A stretch of 64,000 nt of DNA from Tetmemena sp. SeJ-2015 (lineage: Eukaryota > Ciliophora > Spirotrichea > Sporadotrichida > Oxytrichidae), in assembly GCA_027382625.1 (NCBI GenBank), contig JAJKFJ010021523.1, forward strand, positions 1 through 64,000, read 5' to 3'. The translations under genes were made by a program, and so were the position numbers. The notes beneath the pieces are model-generated. The model was not told the DNA's origin and searched no databases. It worked only from the letters and a program-made list of their open reading frames with translations. Of the stretch, positions 23,747-35,095 are shown one piece after another. Positions within the stretch are counted from its first letter, which is position 1. The number at the start of each line of letters is the position of its first letter.

Positions 23747-23782
23747 TGATTTCTTCGTACTCATTTCTTTGTTCCTTCATGA
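23747..23782 (-). other. RSP3: Displaced and inverted RSP3 coding piece (second in order), 36 bp
   Basis: On the minus strand this reads from TCATGAAGGAA (pointer shared with 22715-22725), through seven unique bases, to the 18-bp pointer shared with 23291-23308. It supplies the residues KEQRNEYEEI. Both ends match their partners exactly, and the joined frame restores the invariant RSP3 spacing before NAEL. Confidence 0.87.
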
Positions 23783-24103
23783 AACTATAAATTATAAGCA
23801 TCATTAATTATATGTCAGCTACTCCACGTATTTCTCAGTTTGAACATCATGCAATATTATAAGATATTACACTCTCTTTATAATTGAGCAACTCCTATTT
23901 TGAAGAAAATATAACTGAAAGCTTATTAGTTATTAGTCAAATATCAACCATCATTAAATGAAAGTTACAAAATGATAATCAAATAAGAACTAATTATCTA
24001 ATGAAGTAAATGATTAAGAACAAAAGCTATTCAAGAAAAGTACTTATTTACAAAACTAATAAATTGTTATATAATCCAAATTTAATTCAATTTTTAAATT
24101 AAA
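23783..24103. other. AT-rich spacer
   Basis: AT-rich, no codon pattern in either strand. It lies upstream of the next plus-strand gene and may contain its promoter; no element recognised. Confidence 0.5.
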
Positions 24104-25442
24104 ATGTATAAGTATGATAGATTTGCGTTTTCTTATCCATTACAATAGCGTCAGGATTGGTACCGGCAGGTATCCAAAATTAATTCAACTTATTCCTCAA
24201 GATTAATGTTTAATTTGAAAGAGAGCATTGAAAGAGAGTACTAGCGAAAGAGAGATTTAGAGGAAGAGAAATCAAGGAAAGCACTTGATAAGCACAACCG
24301 TAGACTTGAAAAACGCAGACTCAGAGAGGAGAGAAGGAAAGAGCAAGAGCGTAAGAAGCTCAGAGATGACATTAAGTAATACTTCGTGGATAAGGGAGAA
24401 GTCAGAGATCACGTTCTGTAACTTGATATCCAAGATATCACTGGCAACTATGACAAGGGAAGACCTTTCGTGGGAGCTATTGGAGGTCAGTTACTGCAAA
24501 TTGCAATCGCCTTGGATGCCGTCAGACTGAGAGATTAGGAAAATCAGTAAGCCAGTCATAGCCAGAGCTAGGAAGATATCCATAAGGACTCGCATAAGGA
24601 TGTCAACAAACCTGGCAAGAAACACATCAGTGAATTACTCACTTGCCCAGGCCTCTACAACTTCATCCTAAACTACATTAGAGACATGAAAAATGATCTA
24701 CTTACTGTCCTCATTAGCAATTAAACTGTTGATAAAATGCAGTGAGAGTTTGAAAGTAGGCCTTGGAGATCTTCATAAGCTAGATGAAAACAACTTGATT
24801 AGAAACATATATCTATTTCAAACACCACAGGATATCTTTCAGTCCAAAGAGTTCAACCTAATGACAGCAGCTAAGCCACAACTAGCAGCCTCAACACTGT
24901 ATTGAAAGTTATCGTAGACATCCTTTCCAAGAAACTTCCTGCTGACGTGAATTTCAATAATGCTAAGCTTGAACAAGTAGTTAGCAAGATCAAGTTGATA
25001 ACTGTCCCCAAGCATATACTTGAATCCCCTCAAATCGTTAATAATGAGTTCATTAATGGAAGAATTCTATAGAAGTTGAAGAGGAAGGAGTTGACCCTGT
25101 AACTGGCCATGAAGTGAAACACATCGTAACCAAGTCAGTCGAGATCGAATAGGATGATAGAGGCTTGCTGATTCCAGCCAGAGTAGATCAACTTCCCTAC
25201 TCTATGATAATTGTTATGCAATGAACGAATTTGTGCCTCGAATCCATCGTCGGGAGGTCTTTAACTACTTAAAGAAGAACTTTGCCGAGTATTTCGATGG
25301 AAAGGATATTCAAAAAGAAACTGATGAAATGGCCAAAAAGGCAGATTCCATAGCAGCTGAGATCGATCAAAGGTTCATTAACTCCATCTCGCACCCTGAT
25401 AACATGCCTGAGTTCTAGTTCGAGATCAATCTCAACGACTGA
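24104..25442 (+). CDS. Coiled-coil protein, probably axonemal, unrecognised
   Basis: Starts MYKYDRFAFSYPLQQRQDWY. Residues about 40-95 form a strongly charged coiled coil (ERRKEQERKKLRDDIKQYF). A globular-looking part follows: DKGEVRDHVLQLDIQDIT, GRPFVGAIGGQLLQIAIALD, then KKHISELLTCPGLYNFIL. After two frame changes near 24740 and 24905 come DILSKKLPADVNFNNAKLEQ, KLITVPKHILESPQIVNNEF, DDRGLLIPARVDQLPYS and NEFVPRIHRREVFNYLKKNF. The stop is TGA at 25440-25442. The frame changes are likely IESs or introns. I do not know the family. The adjacent RSP3 gene and the coiled-coil plan suggest a ciliary protein, but that is inference only. Confidence 0.55.
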
Positions 25443-25729
25443 CCTTGAGAAGAAAGTAAATTCTTGCCGGAGTTTAGTTGATAAATGGATTAAGAGAGAT
25501 TATTTAGATCTTAAAATTAAGAATGTATTATAGAACAATAACATATGAGTAATACTGAGATTGAAATTAAGTATTTAATTAATTATAAAACAGGCAGAGG
25601 ACTTTTAAATATAAATTGAGAGAGATTGAGTATTTAGAAATGATTGATGTTGTATCATCCTTGTAGTAGTGAGGACCCGTGATTGAAAGTATAATATTAA
25701 TATATTAAGTAATCAGCAGCGCTTGAAAA

Positions 25730-27136
25730 ATGGGAAAAAGAGTGGCAGAATCACAAATTACTAAGGAAGATCTCGAAAACTCAAGCGATGACGAGAGAAA
25801 CGTAAGTTTAAGAATTGAATAAGTAAATCCATAATTAGGGTCATCAAGAGGAAGACGAGCAAGAAGAAACTGCAGAATAAATCGCCCAAAGAAAGTAAGT
25901 TTGCAGATTCAATTGCGCAAAAACATCATGATTGATTTTTGAAAGCCACAATATATTGAGCTAATTAATGTAGGATTGTAAAAGTTAAGAGGTCAGTTCA
26001 ATCAAATCAAGATGTGAGCACTGGTAACGGAAAGCTCTAGCTTAGCTCAGGATTGAAAACAGACACTAAGACTGAAAAGGATGTCAAATCGGTAGATACC
26101 AAGAGCGAGGGCAAAGATGCAGCTGCTGCTGGAAGCAATGCCCCATCTCTTAAGACTGCCGGAGGCCTCTTTGGAAATTTATCAACCAGTGCTACTGCAG
26201 GAGGTGCCTCTCTATTCGGATAAGCTCCCTCAACTGGCACTAGTCTCTTTGGAGCAGGATTCAAGTTTACCCCTGCTTCAACTGCAGCTGGTGGATCGAG
26301 TATTTTCGGAGGAGCAAGTTTGTTTGGCTCAAGCGCCCCGGCTGGAACTTCCCTCTTTGGAAATGCAGGAACTCCCTCTCTTTTTGGCAGCGGAAACGCT
26401 GGTGGTTCATTATTCAGTCAATCGGGTTCACTATTCGGTGGCTAGAACTCTCTCTATAAGCCAGCTGCTGCTAAAAACGACCAAGAGGATGGAAGTGACG
26501 ATGACGATGAAAATTTTGGTAAAGGAGATGGCAGCCCTCCCGCTTTCGGAGGAGATAATGCAATCAATTTTGGCGATGCTTCAACTAGACCAGTCAAGCT
26601 TACCATATAATCAAGACCTCCTGAGAAGAGCAATTCAGTCAAAATTTTCAACGTAAGATTACCCCTATCCTACCTTCTTAATAGCAATCTAATTTTTTCT
26701 ATAGTAAACTGTCGAGAAATTTAAGCAAGTCATTCACGAGACCGTGAAAGGCTAGAAAGTTGAGAATAAGAAGTCTATGGGAAAGGGTCTTCTTTCCATC
26801 GAGACAACTGAAATATCTGGTCGCAAAGTTTTCTTGGTGGTCTTCCGCAATATGATTGGCAAATCCCTCTTCTAAGGTCAAATAAACGCAACGTACTCTA
26901 AAATGCGTCGAATCGAAGAGAAAGCCTCTAAGCACTAGCTCAAAATTGCAACCTACAAGATAGATCCAGCCACTAAGAAGCCCAAGGTCGATTATCTTGT
27001 GATTTCCTTCTCCAGGAGTGATGAGCTGAAGCAATTCGAAGGTCATTTCAATGATTCTATAGAGGAACTTAAAAAGGCCGCACCAGTTGCTTCAACCACA
27101 GTTTCAAAGAAAGAAGAGGAGAAGAAGGTCGATTGA
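25730..27136 (+). CDS. NUP50: Nup50-like nucleoporin with RanBP1 domain
   Basis: The clearest complete gene in the window. The N-terminus MGKRVAESQITKEDLENS plus acidic stretch and AQRKIVKVKRS matches the Nup50/Nup2 importin-binding N-terminus. The middle holds FG repeats (GGLFGN, SLFGQ, SLFGAG, SIFGG, SLFGSS, SLFGN, SLFGG). After an acidic linker comes a RanBP1-type domain (GKGLLSIETTEISGRKVFLV, RNMIGKSLFQGQINA, DYLVISFSRSDELKQFEGHF) that would bind Ran-GTP. Three GT..AG introns lie at 25802-25838, 25895-25973 and 26653-26704. TGA is at 27134-27136. Gln at TAA/TAG (for example LFGQAPS, LFGGQNS) fits the repeat context and supports the code. No IES is needed. Acts at the nuclear basket in importin cargo release. 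Confidence 0.9.
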
Positions 27137-27325
27137 GGTGGGTATAATGCTGCTTCGAATATAGTTTCAAGCTAGCTGATAGTAAAGTTTGTGGTACAGA
27201 GTAGTGTTTCATTTAAAGAGGATTAATTAAAGAAATAGTTGTTGAATTCGCATAATTTTTCTCTCTTGATATATCTTGCTTTAGCTTTTGCTAGTCGTTT
27301 AATTACCTAAACATTAAATTTCAAA

Positions 27326-29240
27326 ATGGAAAACAATAGCAGGATTATGATGACAATGAATCATAGATCTTTGGTATCTGAGCCTTTTTAAGATATAACT
27401 GGAGTGTCTCGCTCACAATGGAACAAACAGTCTTCTACGAATTAGACTCTCAGCCTTGATAATACAATGAAACTTAAGGACTGATAAGTGGATGGAAATA
27501 TTCTAGAGATTAAAGACAAATCTGGCAGACCACCTATTCAAATATATCACTCCAAGTAGAGTTCTCAAGGTGAGAGCTCGGGCATATTATCCAATAGGAA
27601 AAGCAAGAGCTATGATTTTGGAATCAAGAACTTCAAAACAGATTAGGCATACTTCAAGATGCTTTAAATTTAGTAGCAAAATATAGATAGAGAGAAGCTT
27701 TCAATTCCTAATGATTTTTTTTAAAAAAAGAGATTGATTTTTGAAAGTTTTTTAATTTATAATGAACATAGTAATGATACTACTTATAGAAAGGAGCAAG
27801 AATTAAATGTGAAGAATAGAATGAAGAAGATTCTCAGTGATATGAATTCAAAGTCCAGCTTATAAACCTAAAGAATTTTATGAAATTTATTTTTACCACT
27901 ACCAGGACTGAGCATACAAGGTTAGATTAAGGAAAAAGTTACTAAAGAATATTCTAAGAGAGCGACGAAGACCATAGAAAATTTGTTCTCCCAAATTTTT
28001 AGCAGCTGACTTATCAAGAAAGTGAGGAGAATCTTAAAGAAGTGAGGGTCTTTAATTAGTCTTTGATGGGCACTCAGAAATTCCTAGATGGGGAGTAGCC
28101 GAAGTATTATAACTTTAATGATGAGAAGTCTTGTCTCTCGGATACTCTGTATAGGATGTGTGAGAGAAATATAATTCCAGATGATAAAATAAATTTATTT
28201 CTTATATTAAGTGGATCATATTAAAAGTTGAATTATGGAAATAATGAAATCGAGAATTTAAATTTGCTGCCATTAATTTATTTTAAAGATGAAAGAAGGG
28301 ATTAAATATTAAAATGTGGGTTAGAAGAGCCTCCGATAAATCTGTATAAGAACTAGTCTTATATAATGACGACCAATCCTCACTCATCTGTGACTAGCAA
28401 TTCTAACTTAGAGTAACTAAATTAAAACTGTAGTGGTTTCTAATAAGATGAAGAGAGCATTCTTCACTATTCTAATTTAAAGGACCCTAATAATAAATAT
28501 GATACAAAGTAGAATTAAGTCCAAGAGTTTAATGCGTATTTATTTATACATGTATTATAATGAGTAGCACATTTAAACTTCTGAGAGACTGGTATTCTGG
28601 AGAGACAGATTCTAATCGCAGTTAAGCCAAGATTTCTAAAAAGTACTTCAGGTGCTAGAAATATCTGAGTTTTAAAACGAGTTTAAGAAGAACGCAATTT
28701 AAATGCTATATCTTTTATTTTCCAATATCTTTTGCTAATTTGTAAGGTTGAAGACCTGTTAATGCTGACTAGAGATGACTTACTTGAATTATAACTGCCT
28801 TTGGGGGTGAGGAATAGACTTCTCTCCTTCATTCAGTTCTTCAAAAACAAACTATTCTTAGTTAAAAGTTAAATTATATTTTCTATCTATAAAACAATGA
28901 GGGTAAAGTGAATTATCAGACTCTAGCACTCTCAGACGTAATCCAGCAGAGAGTTTCACTTTATAGGAGTGAGATAGGTTCTAACTACGAAACTATAGAC
29001 AGCAGATACTAACCAGAGAGAAGTAAGTCTAAAGAAGCGATGACGCTTAATAGAACACTCAACTTTGACTCTACTCAGTAAAAGTAGACTCCCTAAATAA
29101 GCAGAAGCATTAGCAAAGAGAAAGCATAAATTCATTCTAGATAAATTAAGAACTCGAAAGAGCAGCTATTGGAGTAATCTAAAAGCTATTTTGTTAGAAA
29201 TAGATTTTATAAAAGGAGGAGGAGGATAAACTAAAAATAA
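27326..29240 (+). CDS. Ser/Asn/Gln-rich protein with a SAM-like domain
   Basis: Starts MENNSRIMMTMNHRSLVSEP. The frame continues through one in-frame TGA at 27477 (KLKD then QVDGNILEIKDKSG), which suggests an IES or a different start. The body is polar and N/Q/S-rich (FQESDEDHRKFVLPNFQQ, LNYGNNEIENLNLLPLIYF). At about 28740-28855 is VEDLLMLTRDDLLELQLPL followed by GVRNRLLSFIQFF, which resembles the second half of a SAM domain (LxxLxxxDLxxLGIxxxGxRxxIL). The tail is basic and Ser-rich (STQQKQTPQISRSISKEK). Unrecognised; SAM domains mediate self-association or kinase docking. Confidence 0.5.
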
Positions 29241-29640
29241 ATATTTAAAGTATTGAAAATATGTTAATCCTACATATTTAGATTATAGAATTCACTATCT
29301 GATGGGGATATTACCTCCAGATGGAGCCACCTAAATAAATTAAATAGAGAAAATGTTACCTTAACTGGTCTTGTTTAGATAGGCACCATATTTAATCTAT
29401 TAAACTAAAGAATAGCTGGAGAATAAATTTAAAATTAATTGGTGTTTGAGTTTATTAGATGGTGCTAGATTGAATTAAAACTTTAAATTGTATATTTGCA
29501 TTTATTGGAAGATTGATGCTTGTAAATCTCGTGTGAGTGGATATAGGTTTGTCTGCTGAAAACCTGAACATATTAAGTTTGTTTATCTTCGATTCTAGTC
29601 TGTCCTCTAATTCCCTTTAATTAATTAAAACTTTAGAAAA
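29240..29640. other. AT-rich spacer between convergent genes
   Basis: AT-rich with no clear coding on either strand. Probably holds 3' untranslated DNA of both neighbours. Confidence 0.4.
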
Positions 29641-31080
29641 ATGTAGTATAATATTATAATCCCTTTGTATTCTGTCGACATCATCTACGTTTAAGTCTTA
29701 TCTAGTCTATAAGTCCTCAAGGCTCATCTTCTACTTGTTAAAGTATTCTTAAAGCATGCGCTTTTTCTCATATTTTATGAGGTCTTCCTCTGGAAGTCTC
29801 TCTATCCTCCTTATCTCATCAATTTTCTCTAGGTAATTTCGCTAATACTCAGCAGGGGCATTTTTAGGTGGCTGCCTGAATCCTCCTCTCAGCATAGTCA
29901 TTTAATAAACTCTATGATAGAATATTCTCTATGAATATTTCATTTCAATGAGATCCCATTCTCTCTTATCAATGGCTTTTTCGCCTGCCTTCAAATAATC
30001 TGGGTTAACGTCTTTATAACTCTTAGTGCACTTTTTATTAGAGTAGTAAGCTCCGATTATTCCGATCACGATACACAAAAGATAATTATAGAAGTGTTTG
30101 AATGTGGTTATTAATTCTAATAATTAAAGCAAACTTCCTGGGATTAGGGTCCCTGGATAAACGAACTCCCAATCATACACCTACACTTCTCAAATATTAC
30201 ACTATTTAATGGATATAATTTAAATCTTCTGAATAGCTAGAGTAAGTAAGATTTGGTAGCTTTTCAATTATATTGCTTGGAAAAGAACGTAGGTTATATT
30301 GAAAATTGGAGCATAGAGAGAGGTTTCATCTGGCCATGCAGCTATAAATATCTGCTATGCTTTAGTTCCTGACTGCTTTACGCTGTACTTATATGTCTTC
30401 TAAAGAGCGGCAGTGGTTATGTTATTTGTAGTTTGATATGTGCCAGCATTTGAAAGGTAAACATCCGTCGCAAATTTATAATTGATGAAGATTCTAATCT
30501 CTTTAAATAAAAAGTACTTTTGTTCATTTATAAACTTGTGCGTTGGGGTACTCTGTAAGGTTTGCAGTTATTGTGTAGAGGCAAGGAGAATTTAGAGTAT
30601 AATTGTATTAAGAGTTGGCTAAAACATTTTCACAAATTTAACTTAGTCAATTTAAAAACCTGGGTTTCGTTAGTTGCATAGAAAGTGGTTTGCTCTCCAC
30701 AAATGGATTCCTTGATGGGACAGAGTTCGATACCAAACTTTTCTTGAGTATAGGATGTAGTGCATAAGTTACCAGTTGAGGATGAAGTCTTGCACTGAGA
30801 GTAGTTAAACTTGGAGTTTAATTTACAGCAAGTCCCTACATCAGTCTTGCTGTTATAGCAATAGTACACATTATTATACTTCTCTAGGCAATAAGATAAA
30901 TAAATAATTGATGATAATATGAAAGCAATTAGAAAGACACTTAGTTTATTTTTATATTTATGCTCCTTATATTATCAAATAGTTGTATAGACGTAATCGG
31001 CTGTTGTGACAGGATATCCTCCTGGAGCCTTTGCTTATCTTGCAGTGATGAATAAGATTGCGAGTATAATCTCCACTCTC
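29640..31080 (-). CDS. Cys-rich single-pass membrane protein
   Basis: Near 30950 a signal-peptide-like core (LSVFLIAFILSSIIYLS) precedes a Cys-rich ectodomain: YYCYNSKTDVGTCCKLNSKF, CKTSSSTGNLCTTSY, GIELCPIKESICGEQ. Downstream is a beta-type region with DVYLSNAGTYQTTNN and a transmembrane helix (about 30040-30090; LLCIVIGIIGAYY), then NKKCTKSYKDVNPDYLKAGE. A cytosolic tail of more than 120 residues is charged and helical (RNYLEKIDEIRRIERLPEED). The first ATG is not found in frame, so an exon or IES lies upstream near 30985-31080. The GxCC motif resembles the proteins at 21.2 and 31.7-33.1 kb. Function unknown. Confidence 0.6.
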
Positions 31081-31089
31081 TAGAGTAAA

Positions 31090-31690
31090 TTTAATTGTCA
31101 TTTAGATGTTCGTATTTATTTCTAGAAGTATTACTAGTTTTAAGGTTTCTCTGGGTCTTATTCTATTTTATAATAGAATAAATATAATTTGATCATAGTT
31201 TATCAGGTACACTTGTTATTGGGAACTGGTGCTTATTTATACGATTATATAAATATTTGATTGATCTTAATTTTGAAATGGTGGTATTTTGTAGCGGTTT
31301 ACGGTTTAAGATTTAAAAATGGGAATCAGAATCGCGGAAGGAAGGAGGAAATGCTGCCAAAATTTAGACAGTACTAATTATTGAAGAATAAAAATTCTTG
31401 CGAGAATTTTTGAGCTAAAATCAAAAGCTATTGTCATTTTTTTAAATATACAAAGTTTAGCTTCAATTTTTTTAAAAAGCAAATTGATTAAAAATTAGGA
31501 CTATATATTTTGAAGTAACATTTATTAACTCTTTTTAATTAATTTTGTTCTATTTTGATAATTTCCATGTTTAATTTAGTATTTTTAAACTTCGTTTACT
31601 CAAGAATTTCAACTGATATGACAATCTATTTTTAAAACGAAATCTAAGTAAGAGAAATAGTTTTGCAAAAGCTATTCTAACATACGCAAG
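31090..31690. other. AT-rich spacer
   Basis: AT-rich, no convincing gene on either strand. It lies upstream of the minus-strand gene on the left and downstream of the one on the right. No terminator or promoter element recognised. Confidence 0.45.
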
Positions 31691-31699
31691 TCAGTGATC

Positions 31700-33140
31700 T
31701 ATAGGTATTCCACCTCTCTACAAAATGTTTAAAGCACGGTATAAGTCTTACCCCACGAGCACTATAGTCAGTATTACTTAATGTTGGGTTGTTAGTGCCG
31801 AAGTGCTGAGAATCTCCAAACTAAGTAGTGCTTTGAAATCCATCTCTGTATGTTTCGCTCTCTTGAAGCCTAACCATGCCTTTTGAGTTTGCATTTCTTT
31901 CTCTTTCCTCTCTAGAATAAAAATCCTTTGTTTGGTTCCCAAGGCTTATACTTAGGAATTCCCAACTTGCACACCCATTTTATAATTAGGGAAAATATCT
32001 ATTATAAATTTTGCCAAGGCACAAGAAATAGAAAGTGCTATCACACAAGCTCCTGCAGTAAGCAGACCAACCTGCCAAGGCTCTATTCCCACATTGATTG
32101 ATTCTTCACTGACATCTGCATGCTTCATCTCATAGCTGAATAAAATGTCAGGACTGTAAGTTAAATTCAACTACTACTATATTAAAATACCAGCTTAGAT
32201 ATTTTTAAGTGGCTTGATTATCGGGATTTGCTACAATCCAAACTGTGTTCAGAACTCCGTTTAAGTATGTAGGAATTTTGTAAACATAACCTGACTACAG
32301 GACAGTTTAGCCACTTGCCACTCCGAGGACACTTCCCTGGTAAAGCCGCAGATTATTCGCGAAGGTGAAATGAACAGTTATCATATAGTAATCAGAGGAT
32401 AATACACTTTAAATTCAAACTTTTTAAAGGAAGAAGGCGAAGTGGTGGTGGTTATTTTCCAATAGCAGGGTCTTTAACTCGAGTAAGCAAAACCAGTGGC
32501 TCTTATATTTTAGTTCTAGAAGATAGCATTGAGCGTAGTGCTTGTAGAATTGCAACTGCTACTTCTTAAGCAGTATCCATAAGAGATGAGTGGGTCGTTA
32601 GCTGCTTTAGAACAATAGGTATAGTTGTCTGGGACGCATATAGAATCGGACTGAGTATAGTCGCAGCAATATCCCACGTTGTTTTTAAAAAAATTGAATT
32701 TTAGGGAAAGGCCTTTTGGGGAAAATTGAAACAGTTATTCCGTTTAAAAAAGAAAAATAAAAAAACCATTAGAAAAAAAAACAGTGGGAACCTTTGTTTT
32801 TTTTGAAAGGGGTTTTTTAAAATTTTTTTTATTTAAAAAAGAACTATTGGAGGATGTGATTTTGTTCTCTCATTGCTATTTTTATCTCATTAATTTTCAC
32901 TTAAAATGTTTTGATATTTTTCATAAAAGCTATTTGGAAAGCATCCTAAACAGATCAAGAATCTCTCAAGGCTAAAATACAAATCTGCAGCACTATTCTC
33001 AAGAAGCAAGCGTAGACAATTTAAAATCAATACCATAAGAGTAAAAATACCTTAATCAAATATTGATGTCAAATTAAACCTATAACTACTCATAAACTCC
33101 ATAATTCCATTTAAACCAAGAATAAGAAAAAGCTTAAACT
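31700..33140 (-). CDS. Cys-rich single-pass membrane protein, paralogue-like
   Basis: The ectodomain contains NVGYCCDYTQSDSICVPD, NYTYCSKAANDPLISYGYCL and RSSSCNSTSTT (about 32530-32680), with sequons. A transmembrane helix (VGLLTAGACVIALSISCALA, about 32010-32090) is followed by a short tail with LGTKQRIFILERKEKE. The upstream part is spoiled by a homopolymer-rich block at 32690-32840, so the signal peptide cannot be read. The gene is arranged head-to-tail with the similar gene at 29.6-31.1 kb. Stop position not certain. Function unknown; probably a surface protein. Confidence 0.5.
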
Positions 33141-33152
33141 CATTTATAAGCA

Positions 33153-34686
33153 ATGAACAATTCCTATAAATATCCTCCTAATATGGAATAACTGAAAGAC
33201 AATTAGTCTTATGGAAAGCAAAACCCTCAAATGAGTAATTAAATGAACACCTTAAAATCAACTGTTGAGGTATAAGAACTCAGAAATAATCCCCAATTTA
33301 AGATTGCCAAAGAGTCTAATATTTTAAATCCCAGCTTTTACAGCTTCCTTCCATCATACTAATAGCCTCAGACAGAAAGTACAAGTCTAGGGGACTTAAT
33401 TCAAGGTAATGGAAATAGGGATCTGAAAGGATTAGCTAATAACAACAGCAGCAGTAGCTAGGATTTGAGAAACGAAGTCTAGCGAGTTCTAAATGAACTC
33501 AATCACATTATTTCTAAGAATGATCCCTCCGCTACTGCTACTCAAACCTTTTAATAAGCTTATTCTACATCAAACTATAAAGTGCAACAGAAAATGCTAC
33601 ATTCATAAACAATGGACTAAAAACAAACAGGTGCAGTAAATAGAGAACATGACTTCCCTCTATATCATAAAAAGCTCTAGTATTAAACGTGTAATGACAG
33701 AAAATTGACTGACAATTTGAATGAATCAGAGAGATATTTATAGCAAAAGGAATCTATGGATAATTTAATGGCACGATAGAAGTTTATAATCTATCCAGAG
33801 ATTAATCAAAGGGAAGATAAAGAGTAGCTTTTCTACGAAGCCGATAGGTACAGCTAACCTCTTTAGATAGTTGATAATTATAAGTAGAACTATTCAAAAT
33901 ATGGAATTGAAGATACTTATTCGAGAGAAAGAAAGTTCAATCATCAAGATGAAAGACAGGAATACAAATTTAGAGATTTAATAGTTGGAAATACTTTATA
34001 GAGCGACTTTTCTGAAGAAAAAATAAATGTAAATTATCAACAAAAAGACTTGGATTTTAGAAACATTCCGTTGACTTAGACCAATTTAGGAATGTAATAG
34101 AGCAATAGAAAGCCTTCAAATGAAAAGTACAGTAGCTCAAGAGACTGGATTAAAGCATAGGAAGCGTGGTAAGGGAAAGTGTCCGCTCACACTTAAACGC
34201 CCATTGATAAAATGAAAGCCTAGAGATCTAAGAGCAGAGAAATTGCAAAAGTTGACTTCGCTCCCCTTATTAATTTACTTTCTATCTTCTTTTATTTCTC
34301 CTGCATTTAATTAGGTAGAGAAGGACAACCATAAGAATAAGTCACTTGAGAAGAATAAACTCAACTAAAACTCATCCTCTAGGCAAAAGAAATAAAGGAA
34401 TCTGAGCTATGATAATTAAAATAACCCCCCTATAAATCCTTAAAGATTAACTTTTAACTCCACTGCGGGGATGAGTCTCAATTAAACTAGAGTGATAAAG
34501 CAGCAAGAATATTAGAATGAGTTTAAGAGCACTCAAAGACTTAAGAACGAATAGAGAAGCGCTTCTAAAAAGCTAAGCTAGTTAGAGCAAGCCAGGAAAG
34601 ACATTAAACTTATGAATTCTAAAGCATTGTAGTTCTAAAAGAGGATAGAAAAGTTTAAAGACTAATAAATGACTCTCTTTAGGTGA
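33153..34686 (+). CDS. N/Q-rich protein of about 480 residues, unrecognised
   Basis: One long frame from MNNSYKYPPNMEQLKDN to the last exon, ending TGA at 34684-34686. A likely GT..AG intron interrupts it at about 34246-34315. The composition is polar, rich in Asn, Gln, Ser and Lys, with many Gln encoded by TAA/TAG. Short charged helical patches appear (LRNEVQRVLNELNHII; SASKKLSQLEQARKDIKLMN near the C-terminus). No domain was recognised. Low-complexity proteins of this kind are common in ciliates. No IES is required. Confidence 0.6.
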
Positions 34687-35095
34687 ATGACGAAGACTTA
34701 AAATCTATAACTTATTCAATGGTTATTTAATGAAATTTATATTCATTTTTAGATTATCTTCGATTAAATGGACTATAATTAAAAAAAAAAATCCTCAAAG
34801 TCTTCTTAAAAGTACTTATTTATAACCCTAAATCACCCTTTCTTGCTTGTTTATTTATTTATTTTCTTATTTTTTTCAGGACTATTAAAAAGCTTTAAAA
34901 GCCTATAAAACATTGTATAATTACAATTTTATTTCTACTAACTCACCAATTTATTTCTATCAGACTAAATATGCACGAGAACTGAAATGATAACTAATAA
35001 TTTAATGAGGTTTTTAAAGTTTTGGTATAAATAACTGCCTCTTTGGAGAATGAATTATAATTTGTGAATCTACATCGCTGAATATAAGAATAAAA
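34687..35095. other. AT-rich spacer upstream of the TTLL gene
   Basis: Poly-A and poly-T rich, no coding pattern. It separates two plus-strand genes and should contain the 3' end of one and the promoter of the other. Confidence 0.55.

Noticed and set aside
27471..27500. TGATAA repeat pair as an IES in the 27.3 kb gene
   Set aside because: Removing the 25 bp shifts into a frame with poorer coding character; left as an open question.
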